The position numbers were made by a program, and so were the translations under genes. A stretch of 64,000 nt of DNA from Paramesorhizobium endophyticum (GTDB lineage: Bacteria > Pseudomonadota > Alphaproteobacteria > Rhizobiales > Rhizobiaceae): positions 124,001 through 188,000 of the forward strand of contig NZ_BMHH01000008.1 of assembly GCF_014640615.1 (NCBI RefSeq). Direction: 5' to 3'. Below, in pieces: positions 1 through 9,453 of the stretch (position 1 is the first letter of the stretch; each line of letters starts with the position of its first letter). The notes beneath the pieces were generated by a model, which worked only from the letters and a program-made list of their open reading frames with translations, made no database searches and was not told the DNA's origin.

Positions 1-1
1 A

Positions 2-610
<609 letters not shown>

Positions 611-745
611 TGAAGGTCGCGTAAAGCCGACGATCAGACTTTCCACCCTGGAGGATCAGTTTGATCGAGCAGAACGCGCCGCCCTTCGGCATAAAGTATT
701 TTCAGGGTTGATACCGCGAACATCAGCGGATCGTGCCGGCGACGC

Positions 746-860
746 GACCTCAACAACTCGGCTGGCATGATGGCCATGAACGTGCTCAACGCCATCGCGC
801 GTTCGAGCAAGATTTGTTAATCGAGCGAACGCACCCGGTTCAAACACGGGCGTCCGCTTA
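746..860 (+). pseudogene. Serine recombinase (resolvase) remnant
   Basis: A short stretch reads DLNNSAGMMAMNVLNAIA and, after a one-base shift near 800, FEQDLLIERTHPV. These match the end of the catalytic domain of Tn3-type resolvases/invertases, where a (G/A)xMxMxVLxAxAxFERDLLIERT block is typical. There is no start, no catalytic Ser region and no HTH domain, so it is a scrap. It butts directly against the 3' end of the next gene on the opposite strand, which suggests an old recombination junction. Confidence 0.65.
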
Positions 861-1985
861 CATAATGGCCCAGGCGCGATAGCGCCCGCGGCCAGTGATC
901 TCCCTGAGGCCGAGTTCACCGACAAGGTTGAGCGCGCCTCGGGTCGATATCTCCAGTTCCTTTTCAATCATCGCACTCGACACCAGCGGCCTGGCCAGTA
1001 CGAAATCGACGAACTGCGGAAGCCGGGAGTTTTGCCGCCGGTTACCTGTCCGACGTTGCATCTGCTCGTGCGCCAACGTTAGGCGGTCGTGCTCTTTCAG
1101 GCCGAGCGCAGCAGCTTCCGATACCGCCGCTAGAAACGCCTTCAGCCGCGTGGTGCGGTCGCGATGGCGGCGGCGGTCGCGGGCGATGGCGCGCAGACCG
1201 CTATTGAGGGCCAAGAGGTGGGTTTTTGTTTTGCCGCGCTGGCGTAACAGCGCTTCGATCAGCAGCGTGCCGAGCCAGCCCCGGCGCTGCAGTGGGCCGA
1301 TTTCCTCCCAAACATCCCAGAGGATGGCGGCGGCAAGAACCGGCGGAAGGTCGGCGCTGCGGTCGAGGACGGCACGCCAGTCGTCAAGCCGCGCCGCCTC
1401 GTCCCATTCCGGGTCGAAGATCAGCGGGTCGCGCGGCAACGGCGCGGTCGGACGTGCAACCGTCGCGCCATCAAGCACCGCGCTGGCCCGCGCCAGCACC
1501 GCGTCGATTGCAGCGAACTCCGCTGCGAGCTTGTCTTCCGTGTCAAGCGCGGCGGCGTCCAGCCCGGCAGCAACGCCTACGGCCCCCTCCCCTTCCTCAC
1601 CGCCTCCCATTGTGACATCCAGCGCCCCGCCGCCGCTCAATTGCCGCACCCCTTTCCGGCCAAGCGCCCAATCCGGCCTGCGAGTAGAAATCTGCCGCCT
1701 AGCGCGCAGCACCGCATGGGCGCGGGTCAGCTCATGCGTCGGGGTGCGGATATCCATGTGCGCGTCGTGCAGCACCAAGTCCTCAAGCTGGACGAGTTCC
1801 CCTTCCAGCCACAGCGCCGCGACGGCATCATGAAAATGAAACCTCTCGATGAGACCGCTGCGCACCGGCGAACGCGCGAGGCGCTCGTCAAGCCGGGCGA
1901 CGGCCTCCTCCGCGGCGACGAGTGGGCTGGCGATATCGGCCCAGGGAATGGATCTCACTGCATCTTCGCCATACCGCGTTACCAT
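858..1985 (-). CDS. RHE_PE00001-family protein (DUF1612-like plus C-terminal HTH)
   Basis: This 375-residue protein has the N-terminal pattern ARLDERLARSPVRSGLIERF followed by LWLEGELVQLEDLVLHDAHMD and a THELTRAHAVLRARR block. That is typical of the RHE_PE00001 family seen on rhizobial plasmids and mobile elements. The C-terminal third (about residues 320-375: LVSSAMIEKELEISTRGALNLVGELGLREITGRGRYRAW) is a winged-helix-like DNA-binding segment. The middle is Ala/Gly-rich and low in complexity. The family resembles Fic/DUF4172-type architectures at its N-terminus, but no HPFxDGNGR motif is present, so no AMPylation activity is claimed. The role is unknown, probably DNA-binding and linked to accessory replicons. 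Confidence 0.75.
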   Translation of the reverse strand: MVTRYGEDAVRSIPWADIASPLVAAEEAVARLDERLARSPVRSGLIERFHFHDAVAALWLEGELVQLEDLVLHDAHMDIRTPTHELTRAHAVLRARRQISTRRPDWALGRKGVRQLSGGGALDVTMGGGEEGEGAVGVAAGLDAAALDTEDKLAAEFAAIDAVLARASAVLDGATVARPTAPLPRDPLIFDPEWDEAARLDDWRAVLDRSADLPPVLAAAILWDVWEEIGPLQRRGWLGTLLIEALLRQRGKTKTHLLALNSGLRAIARDRRRHRDRTTRLKAFLAAVSEAAALGLKEHDRLTLAHEQMQRRTGNRRQNSRLPQFVDFVLARPLVSSAMIEKELEISTRGALNLVGELGLREITGRGRYRAWAIM

Positions 1986-2075
1986 TTAGCTTCCTTTATA
2001 ATCAGCCGTGAACCCGGCGCTCCAAAAAGTCCGCTTTGAAAGCCTAAAGTAAAAAGTGTGGCTGTCGTTTTTTTG

Positions 2076-2160
2076 CTTAACAATTTCAAATCGCAAAAAT
2101 GCATACTGCGCCGAGGTTTAGCGCGCTGAAAGGCGCGGATTTTGCACTAACGATTTCAAC
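2076..2160 (+). repeat. Transposon-end repeat module, copy 1
   Basis: The module begins with CTTAACAATTTCAAA (2076-2090), continues GCAAAAA, and ends with CTAACGATTTCAAC (2147-2160). The two boxes start 71 bp apart. The internal stretch GGTTTAGCGCGCTGAAAGGC matches copy 2. Such repeated boxes next to a TniA/TnsB gene are expected to be transposase-binding sites at the left end of the element. Confidence 0.6.
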
Positions 2161-2349
2161 TCACACTTCCTTGCACATAGAATTGCAATTCGTCGGTCGA
2201 CTGGGTGTTTTCGGGTGGCTCCGCCATCTCATGCGGCTTCAGCGGGCGAAATCGGCCGTCACCCTGCACCGGACCGCTGCTGCATGCCACCGTATGCATG
2301 AGCCGCGATTGCAATCGCAAGGTAAAAATCCGTGCCTTTGTCGCTTTTA

Positions 2350-2433
2350 CTTAACATTTCAAATGGCAAAATCCTTTATAGAACCGTGGTTTGCGCGCTG
2401 AAAAGCGGGAAGTTTTTTGCTAACGATTTCAAC
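2350..2433 (+). repeat. Transposon-end repeat module, copy 2
   Basis: Boxes CTTAACATTTCAAA (2350-2363, one base shorter than in copy 1) and CTAACGATTTCAAC (2420-2433) start 70 bp apart. Between them GGTTTGCGCGCTGAAAAGCG is closely related to copy 1. About 190 bp separate copies 1 and 2. Confidence 0.6.
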
Positions 2434-2449
2434 CCCGCTTCCATTTTTA

Positions 2450-2535
2450 CTTAACGATTTCAAACAGCAAAATTGTCATATGGCGGTTAGGTTATGGTGC
2501 CAAAAACGGCAGGGATTTTCGCCAACGATTTCAAT
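2450..2535 (+). repeat. Transposon-end repeat module, copy 3
   Basis: Boxes CTTAACGATTTCAAA (2450-2464) and CCAACGATTTCAAT (2522-2535) start 72 bp apart. The inner sequence is more diverged than in copies 1 and 2. The second box ends only 11 bp before the GTG start of the transposase gene, so binding there could also repress transposase expression. Confidence 0.6.
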
Positions 2536-2546
2536 CGCCGCTCACT

Positions 2547-4193
2547 GTGCAGAATCGATCGCAAAAAACAGCTCCCGTTTCCTCACACGCCGATGACACA
2601 TGGTCGGTGGCGCGGCGTGTTGCTCGAGAATTGGACAAAGTACTCGACGGTTCCGGCTCACGATTAGTAGCCATTGATCGGGCGGCCGCCGAGCTACGCC
2701 TTACGACCCGGCAGCTTTACAATCTGCTGAAGCGCTACCGTGTCGATCGCACCGTGACATCGCTGCTGCCCCGGCTCCGAAAGGTTCGTAAGAAACGCTT
2801 CAGCAAGGAGATCGAGGAGATTATCGCGAAAACGCTGCGGGAGAAGTGGCTCGTTCTGGAACCAACGCCGCTCGCTCCCGTGGTAGCCGAGATCCGGGCT
2901 CGTTGCGAGGAGGCCGGCCTGGCCATTCCAACTTATACCTCCATCGCCCGCCGTATACCCACATTATTTACCCCCGAGGAGATTGCGAAAAAGCGATCAG
3001 CCAATCCCGCACATCTTCAAAGGCTCAAGCCGCGACCGAGATACATCCACGCAGCGCACCCGCTGGATGTCTGCCAGATCGATCACACCCCCACCGACAT
3101 CAACTTCGTCGAGGTCATCGAGGACGGTGGAAAATTCATCGGCAGGGCATATCTGACGCTTCTCACCGACGTGGCGACGCGCTGCATTCTTGGCTTCTGC
3201 CTCACGCTTGAAAAGCCATCCGTGCTGTCGGTCGCGCTTTGCCTGGCACAGGCGATGTGTCCAAAAGAGACATGGCTGGCTGCGCGCGGAATCAAGCACA
3301 ACTGGCCGATGTTCGGTCGGCCGCGAGCACTGGTCACCGATTCCGCCAAGGAGTTCAAAGGACAAGCGTTTCAGGCCGGCTGCGATGACTATAACATCCG
3401 CATCCGCTACCGGGACCGTGGCCGAGTGCATCACGGCGGTGTGGTCGAGAGGCTGCTCGGGAAGCTCAACGCTGTTCTTGCAACCCAGCCTGGTTCGACC
3501 GGTCGATCCGTGGCGGATCGCGACGGATATCCCGCAGAGCGGCGCGCCCGCCTTAGCTTTTCCGATCTGGAGCGATGCGTCACACTGGCGGTGATTGACC
3601 ATAACCTCCAGGAGAACGCAAAGACCCTGAAGGTGTCAGCCAAAGAATGGGAGCGGCATGCGGACAGTCTTGCCAGCTTCGACGATGATCCGATGCGGGT
3701 TCTGCTGGCATTTATGCCGAGGAAAGAGAGGCGTATTTCGCCGCAAGGCGTCAGCATGTTCGCGCACGACTACTATTCACCATGGCTCGGCAGTCTGGTT
3801 CGGCAGCGCGACCGGCTGGGTAAACTCGAGGTGCGTTACGATCCCCGCGACATCAGCCATGTCTACGTCCGGGATCCGGAGACGAATAAGTTTCGGTCAG
3901 TAGAACGACGCGATGGAATGCTTGCGCCGGTTACGCTGTGGGAGCACGAAGCTGACCGCACGCATCGACGCGCGGAGAATATGCGATCGAACGTCGAGAA
4001 GGTCGCGCTCCGCCGACAGATTGCGGAAATCGCCAGCGATCGCAAGCCGTCGAAAACCGAACTGCGGAATGCTGCGCGCAAAACCCATGCGGCAAAGGCG
4101 CCCAAGCCCTATGACTCCATGCGCCCGGCGACGTTACCGCCTGCCGAACACCCCGTACGTCCCAAGCGTCATCTGCCGGTTGAGGATTGGTGA
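2547..4193 (+). CDS. tniA: TniA/TnsB-type DDE transposase (Mu-transposase C-terminal family)
   Basis: 548 residues with a GTG start, close to the ~560 usual for TniA. An N-terminal HTH-like segment (about 45-66, RLTTRQLYNLLKRYR) precedes an rve-type catalytic core. The acidic triad is visible as D179 (CQIDHT), D265 (LVTDSAKEF) and E301 (GGVVERLLGKLN), giving a 35-residue D-E spacing as in retroviral-type integrases. A basic C-terminal region follows (KRHLPVEDW at the end). It would bind repeats such as those at 2076-2535 and carry out strand transfer. It is followed by tniB and tniQ in the order of Tn5053/Tn402/Tn7-like modules. Confidence 0.88.
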   Translation: MQNRSQKTAPVSSHADDTWSVARRVARELDKVLDGSGSRLVAIDRAAAELRLTTRQLYNLLKRYRVDRTVTSLLPRLRKVRKKRFSKEIEEIIAKTLREKWLVLEPTPLAPVVAEIRARCEEAGLAIPTYTSIARRIPTLFTPEEIAKKRSANPAHLQRLKPRPRYIHAAHPLDVCQIDHTPTDINFVEVIEDGGKFIGRAYLTLLTDVATRCILGFCLTLEKPSVLSVALCLAQAMCPKETWLAARGIKHNWPMFGRPRALVTDSAKEFKGQAFQAGCDDYNIRIRYRDRGRVHHGGVVERLLGKLNAVLATQPGSTGRSVADRDGYPAERRARLSFSDLERCVTLAVIDHNLQENAKTLKVSAKEWERHADSLASFDDDPMRVLLAFMPRKERRISPQGVSMFAHDYYSPWLGSLVRQRDRLGKLEVRYDPRDISHVYVRDPETNKFRSVERRDGMLAPVTLWEHEADRTHRRAENMRSNVEKVALRRQIAEIASDRKPSKTELRNAARKTHAAKAPKPYDSMRPATLPPAEHPVRPKRHLPVEDW

Positions 4194-4194
4194 C

Positions 4195-5072
4195 GTGGCG
4201 GACCATCTGCTCGATCATGTTCGCCCATATCTCGACCGCAGCATGGAGGAGCGGATCGCCCACATCCAGGCACCGCGATGGATCGGACATCAGGTGGCGG
4301 TACGGGCGCATGACCGGCTCGCCGGGTTGCTAACCCGGCCGCCAGCGTTACGGCCCAGGGGCCTGGTGCTGGTCGGGCCTTATTCCAACGGCAAGACGAT
4401 GATCGTGGAACGGTTCGCCGTCGCACATCTGAAAACTGGCCAACAGCAGCGCGTCTGGATCGTGCAGACGCGGGAGGGCGCCGGCCTTGCACACTTTTAC
4501 GGAAGTATCCTTCAGGCCCTGCACGCCCCGACGAGCCCCGGTCGGAATGTCAGCCGCAAAGCCGAGCAGATCGACCACTGCTCGACAACCTGAAACCAAG
4601 AATTCTGATCTTCGACGAATTCCATAATGCGTTGCGCGGCCGCACCCGGGACGTGGAGGCGGTCCTTGCTTTTTTGAGACGGATCGGTCGCCAGTTCGAC
4701 ATCTCACCGGTTCTGATCGGCGAAGTTGCTGTTTATGATTTCATCAATGAGACCGCCGAAATGGCGAGCCGGTTTGATCTGCACGCGGTGCCGCGATGGC
4801 AGTATGACGAGGAATTCCTAGCGCTCCTAGACAGCCTCGAGGCCGCCTTGCCTCTTGCCCACGCTTCCAATCTCTCAGAAGAGCCGATGGCGCGAACGAT
4901 ATTCCAGCTCTCCGAAGGGCTGATAGGCGAGATCGTGGCAATCGTCACGGCGGCAGCAGTCACCACGGTCAGATCCGGTACAGAGAGAATTACGAAATCC
5001 GCTCTCAATAAACTGCACTATATTCCGCTTTCGAAACGCCGCCGAGCGTCGGTGCGCGACGACCTGTTATGA
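4195..5072 (+). pseudogene. tniB: TniB/TnsC-type AAA+ ATPase, frameshifted
   Basis: A GTG start 1 bp after the tniA stop opens a frame with Walker A GPYSNGKT (residues 61-68) that runs to a stop at 4591-4593. The homologous continuation RPLLDNLKPRILIFDEFHNA, containing the Walker B/DExx motif, is in another frame that is open to 5072. The switch must lie near 4570-4580. No slippery homopolymer is present there, so a natural indel or sequence error is more likely than programmed frameshifting. In this family the ATPase chooses target DNA and activates the transposase; if the indel is real the element is probably immobile without help. Confidence 0.8.
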
Positions 5073-6046
5073 ACGGCGAGGCGAATGGCGCAAGTTTCGC
5101 CATCGAAATCCGTGCTCGTTACGAGGACGTGGCTCGCGACCGCTGGCCCGTTGCCGTTGATCCCCTACCAGATGAACTCCTGTCGAGCTGGATCCATCGC
5201 CTTGCGCTCGCCAATGGCATCGCGCCGCAGCCGTTCGCCAGTGTCCTCGGGCTGAATACCGGGATGTGGTCGCCTCGTCTCGACCTGCGGCTTCCGCACC
5301 CTCTCGCCATGCTGCTCGGCAATCAAACGGACCTCCCGGCTGGCAAAATCGCAGCGATGGCGCTGACGGGCTGGGCGTTAACGCCGCTCGTGCTGCCGCT
5401 GCGCCAGAATGCCCATCGGGGCCGTTCGACCTGGATGCAATATTGCCCTCTGTGCCTTGCTGCCGACGAGGCGCCGTATTTTCGGCGGCAATGGCGGCTG
5501 GCGCCACGGATTTCATGCTTCGTGCATCGTTGCGGTCTGCGGGATCGCTGCCCGGCCTGCCGTAGCGGGATCGTCGCCTTCGACCAGAGAGAACTTGTTC
5601 CCCAGCATTTCTGTGCGCGATGCGGCTTCGATTTGCGTAAAGCGGCAAAGGTCTCTGTCAAGGCAGCGGCTCGGCGGCTGGAACAGGCGGTCGCGGATAT
5701 CTGCCGGGTGGAGCTGGCCAAGGGCTCGCCGACGATCACCGATCTGATTTCGCGCCTGCTGCGCGCGCCAGCCGTGGCCCGCGCCCCTTCTACGAATATT
5801 CTCACAGGCCTCTCCACCTCGGCGCGCATTCGCTGCTTTGAATTGCTCGCCGACAAATCGGCAATTTGGGCGGCCGCCGACACGACCGCGGCGGTCATGC
5901 ATGCGCGCCAGCATTCTGACGGCGGGCGGCCACGACGAATTGATCGCTGGTTTTGTGGGTTTCATGGAGAAACACCAAAAAGCTCCCATTCCCGCAAGAC
6001 GATCATGGACTGGAACCGATCTCCCCGCCCTCTTCGAGGCCTATAG
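5069..6046 (+). CDS. tniQ: TniQ/TnsD-family target-selection protein
   Basis: 325 residues, overlapping the tniB frame by 4 bp (ATGA), so translationally coupled. The N-terminus LPDELLSSWIHRLALANGI is the classic TniQ opening. A zinc-finger region follows with YCPLCLA, FVHRCGLRDRCPAC and HFCARCGF Cys/His pairs (about residues 128-190). TniQ links the AAA+ ATPase to the target site in Tn7-like and Tn5053-like elements. The length is below the ~400 of Tn5053 TniQ, and the C-terminus looks short. Confidence 0.87.
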   Translation: MNGEANGASFAIEIRARYEDVARDRWPVAVDPLPDELLSSWIHRLALANGIAPQPFASVLGLNTGMWSPRLDLRLPHPLAMLLGNQTDLPAGKIAAMALTGWALTPLVLPLRQNAHRGRSTWMQYCPLCLAADEAPYFRRQWRLAPRISCFVHRCGLRDRCPACRSGIVAFDQRELVPQHFCARCGFDLRKAAKVSVKAAARRLEQAVADICRVELAKGSPTITDLISRLLRAPAVARAPSTNILTGLSTSARIRCFELLADKSAIWAAADTTAAVMHARQHSDGGRPRRIDRWFCGFHGETPKSSHSRKTIMDWNRSPRPLRGL

Positions 6047-6409
6047 GCGACTGCGCCTACGTTGAAACGATCTAACGCGGTCAAATGTTTGACTGGAGGA
6101 TCGGCTTCCCAACGATAGTTTTCGTCCTGAGGATTGTAATTCCTCGTCGAGTTTTTCCTCCGGCAGAACAGCAGAATGCAAAGAAGCCGAATTGCGAGCG
6201 CATCCTATTTCAATCCGATTGCGGCGTAATCGAGAACACAATCCGCATCGACCCGGAGCGCGCAACGACGTGCCGATCAGGGCCCTTTCCCTCGCAACGT
6301 TCGGCGAAGGAGCTGCGAACAAGCGCTATTCCAAGCAAGGAAGTACTTTCGGTCCCGACGTCGAAACCATAGGATGCGGAATAATGATTTCATCATTTTG
6401 AGAGCAGCC
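6047..6409 (+). other. Intergenic gap, no gene recognised
   Basis: About 360 bp between tniQ and the next gene. Short open frames exist but none looks coding. A box GTTGAAACGATCTAACG at about 6062 resembles, with an insertion, the reverse of the transposon-end boxes, but not convincingly. The gap probably holds the promoter of the next gene. Confidence 0.4.
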
Positions 6410-7789
6410 ATGGACAATCAGGCGCAACAGCCAAACCGGGAACATCATTTTTACGTCTCAACCGCCAAATTCCTGTTCCACCACCCTCAACATGGCATTG
6501 TGGCTGTTCGTGATCCCATAAGGCTAGCGGACGCCGAACGATATGGGCTGAGCCCTATCATACTGTATGGGCTCACCGTCGCTGGCCTGCCGATCCGCTG
6601 GCTGACATTCTCCACCATCGGCCAACGAAGAACATTTCGCGAAGTGCTGCTGACCGCGTGGAGAAACGCGGAGGGTTTGCGTGGCCTGCCAGATATCCTC
6701 CGTATAAACCGCTATGTGACGCAGGCCGATCCGGCGCTGGCAGCGGATATCGCCAATCTCGGCGTTCGACTTGAGGTGGCGGACGCCAAGGATAAAACAG
6801 GGCCTGCATCGTTGCGCTCGGCCCAGGATGCATCCCGATGGTTGTCAAAAAGGCACGACCCAATTGATTCATCTCTGATCGCATCCGTCGAAGCCCTTTG
6901 TCGCGATGCACATGAGGATCACGATTGGAGAGCGGGTCGTCGTCTTCGCGGAAGCAATCGAAAACTTGAGGAGAACATCGAGCGTTGGTTGGAATTGCCG
7001 ATGCGACAGCCGGCAACAACTCCCCCCGAAGAAGTGGATTGGAAAGTCGGTCCCTGGGTGTCAGCATGGGAGATCTCACGTCCACCTGATCAGCCGCGTT
7101 ATTTCCATCATGACGGTGTTAGCGGCAGGACTTGGCTGCTTTTGGGAGAGGATCAATCGGAGGAAACCGACGATAATGAGATTCCAGCCTACGAAGAGTA
7201 TGACAATGCAGCTGAAATCACCAAAAACGTGGTAGCCTGCTGGCCCAATATGCCGAAGGAGATTGCTGTCGCCGCCGGGATTACCCTGCGGCAACTCCAA
7301 TGGTTCATGTCGAAACGCTCCACCCTGGATCGGTCAGCGCGCCTCGGCCTGGAGCGCCTGTTGGGCATCGAGTATGACGAACGAATGGGCTGTTACACTC
7401 CGGCTGGGCCATATGTTCTGGTAGCCCAGAAGGCTCAGGCACTCGAGGCGGTCTGTGACGAAATTTCCGATGGCGGGAATGCATGGCCTTGCGAACTCGT
7501 CCCCGCTCAGGGCTCATCTGACCCGAGCTGGCGATATATATTGATCAATGCCTACGGGAAACCACCGACGTTTGTCATGGCGCCTCGTGGCGAGGCAATC
7601 ACGGAACGCCTTCCGGACCTGATCATGAACTACGAGGGAATTCGTCCGGTTTCGCCGGCTTTTTACCGGGATGTCGTCTCCGCCTGTGCCCGCGCCTGTC
7701 AGACACCGCAGGCCAATGCGCGCGAGATGAGGGATTTTGCAAAGCGCTATCAACAGCAATGGGTCGATTGTATGTGGCTGCCCGACTGA
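6410..7789 (+). CDS. Unknown protein with XRE-like HTH segment, behind a Tn7-like module
   Basis: 459 residues from the ATG at 6410 (an in-frame ATG at 6374 would add 12). I do not recognise the family. Visible features: an N-terminal YVSTAKFLFHHPQHGIVAVRD segment; a central acidic linker (about 230-260, QSEETDDNEIPAYEEYDN); an HTH-like stretch near 283-320 (EIAVAAGITLRQLQWFMSKRSTLDRSARLGLERLLG) that resembles Cro/XRE helices; a compact C-terminal domain with YILINAYGKPPTFVMAPRGE. There are no catalytic signatures and no membrane segments. Its place just after tniQ on the same strand suggests a transposon-carried regulator or accessory targeting factor, which is inference. Confidence 0.6.
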   Translation: MDNQAQQPNREHHFYVSTAKFLFHHPQHGIVAVRDPIRLADAERYGLSPIILYGLTVAGLPIRWLTFSTIGQRRTFREVLLTAWRNAEGLRGLPDILRINRYVTQADPALAADIANLGVRLEVADAKDKTGPASLRSAQDASRWLSKRHDPIDSSLIASVEALCRDAHEDHDWRAGRRLRGSNRKLEENIERWLELPMRQPATTPPEEVDWKVGPWVSAWEISRPPDQPRYFHHDGVSGRTWLLLGEDQSEETDDNEIPAYEEYDNAAEITKNVVACWPNMPKEIAVAAGITLRQLQWFMSKRSTLDRSARLGLERLLGIEYDERMGCYTPAGPYVLVAQKAQALEAVCDEISDGGNAWPCELVPAQGSSDPSWRYILINAYGKPPTFVMAPRGEAITERLPDLIMNYEGIRPVSPAFYRDVVSACARACQTPQANAREMRDFAKRYQQQWVDCMWLPD

Positions 7790-8134
7790 ATTTCCTGGTA
7801 GCATAAGCTCTTATGTCTGATCCCGTTTGAACATACCTACCAAGATTTTTTGCACGGCTTTCCCTCAAGAAAATGGAACGTGACGCTGAACTCGTCGTTT
7901 CCGGCAACCAGGCGCCTGAATGTGAGCGGCGCGATCAAACCCGCCGATGATCGGTTATAAATTGGCTCTCCTCTTTGTCGTCGGCCTTGATTGGACGAAA
8001 CGGGACGTTCAACAGTTAAGGCATTTCTGCCCTTCATTGGGAAAAGGCCTACGCAGACCAGACCTTACTTGATGTGGTCAAGGTCGAGGGCCTATACGAT
8101 AGCATCACCCGATCTCCGGTAGGCAGAAAATCCT
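7790..8134 (+). other. Intergenic gap
   Basis: 345 bp without a recognisable gene. I looked here for the right end of the Tn7-like element (inverted copies of the TTTCAA boxes) and found none, so the cargo limit is undefined. It must also contain the purC promoter, for which no clear box is visible. Confidence 0.4.
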
Positions 8135-9076
8135 ATGCGCGTTCTTTCCGACGCTTTCATTCCCGAACTTCCCAAGCACTACAAGGGCAAAGTACGCGAA
8201 AACTACGACTTGCCGGATGGGCGACGCATCATCATCGCCACTGACCGTCTCAGCGCGTTCGACACCATCCTGACCTCGGTCCCGTTCAAGGGAGAAATCC
8301 TCACACAAACGGCGCGGTACTGGTTCGAGGAGACTGGCGATATTTGCCCGAACCATGTTCTTGAATACCCCGACCCAAACGTCGTCGTCGGCACCCGGCT
8401 CGACATCCTGCCAGTCGAGATTGTCGTGCGTGGCTATCTGGCGGGAACCACCAGCACTTCTATTCTGACCAAGTACAGGAATGGTGATCGCGACATGTAC
8501 GGAATGGTTCTGCCGGACGGGTTGCGTGACAATGAAAAACTGCCCGAGGCGATCATTACGCCGACGAGCAAGGCTTTCAGCGGTGGTCATGATGAGCCGT
8601 TGTCCGAGACCGGGATCATCGAACAGGGGCTTCTCACCAAAGCACAGTGGGACACCGTATCGGGCTATGCCTTGCAACTGTTCGCCCGCGGCCAGGCGCG
8701 CGCCGCCGAACGCGGCCTCATCCTCGCCGACACCAAATACGAATTCGGCTGTGATAAAAGCGGGACCATCATTCTTGCCGACGAAATCCACACACCCGAC
8801 AGCAGCCGGTACTGGAGCGCAGCGAGCTACGAACAGGCCTTCGCGAGCGGCGAGCGGCCCGAAAGCTTCGATAAAGATTTTATAAGATCATGGGTCTCGG
8901 CGCGGTGCGATCCTTACAAGGAACCGATTCCGGCGATTCCCGACGAGATCGTCGAGCAAGCTTCGCGGGTCTACACGCTGGCCTATGAGGCAATCACTGG
9001 CAACGAATTCTTGCCAGACCTTTCCAGGCACACCGTGCTGGATCGCATCCGCTCGAATCTTGAACGATACTTTTGA
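8135..9076 (+). CDS. purC: SAICAR synthetase (phosphoribosylaminoimidazole-succinocarboxamide synthase)
   Basis: 313 residues, the longer ~300-residue form of PurC. It joins CAIR and aspartate using ATP in purine synthesis, in the cytosol. Diagnostic motifs are [28 protein letters not shown] at the N-terminus, [16 protein letters not shown] in the middle, and [11 protein letters not shown] plus [14 protein letters not shown], the nucleotide and substrate signatures. It is full length and apparently intact. It stands alone, away from other pur genes, and is therefore likely a second, plasmid-borne copy acquired with mobile DNA or a relocated paralogue. Confidence 0.95.
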   Translation: MRVLSDAFIPELPKHYKGKVRENYDLPDGRRIIIATDRLSAFDTILTSVPFKGEILTQTARYWFEETGDICPNHVLEYPDPNVVVGTRLDILPVEIVVRGYLAGTTSTSILTKYRNGDRDMYGMVLPDGLRDNEKLPEAIITPTSKAFSGGHDEPLSETGIIEQGLLTKAQWDTVSGYALQLFARGQARAAERGLILADTKYEFGCDKSGTIILADEIHTPDSSRYWSAASYEQAFASGERPESFDKDFIRSWVSARCDPYKEPIPAIPDEIVEQASRVYTLAYEAITGNEFLPDLSRHTVLDRIRSNLERYF

Positions 9077-9453
9077 CGAGAAAAGTGAGCCCTTTGCTGG
9101 GTAACACCAGCGGCAGGTCAGCAGAAGCTGGGTGCGCTGGCAGATCCCACTTTTCCGCAGCAAGTCCAGATTGACACGCCGCGACCTCGGCTACGAAACC
9201 AAGTCGCTCTCTGAAAGTTCCTGTCGCGTGGCAAGAAAAATCAAAGAGTGGCCAAGCTTGCCAGGCTTAGCCTAACCACCCCGGCGAGAGGCACCTGGCT
9301 TGCTCGACATTGGCTGGACACGTGGTTTCTTTTTGTATCATTGTCACCTATCCGAAGACCTAGAACGGTGAAGCGCTTGCCGCAGCCGCCGGAAGGATGC
9401 GTGTCGGATAGGCGAGAGCTGGAACAGCGAATCAACATACATGGAGAAGTCAA
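9077..9453 (+). other. Intergenic gap
   Basis: 377 bp between purC and the YdcF-like gene. An open frame of 69 codons at 9248-9457 has no family resemblance and overlaps the next start, so I do not call it. A good ribosome-binding site (GGAGAA) lies just before 9454. Confidence 0.4.

Noticed and set aside
895-1833. 312-codon plus-strand open frame
   Set aside because: Ser/Arg-rich shadow of the RHE_PE00001-family gene.
2076-2535. CRISPR array
   Set aside because: Only six short boxes in three pairs, no constant repeat/spacer lengths, no cas genes; position before tniA fits transposon ends.
6061-6077. Right-end transposase box (GTTGAAACGATCTAACG)
   Set aside because: Matches the inverted box only with an insertion, is single, and lies upstream of a gene of the module.
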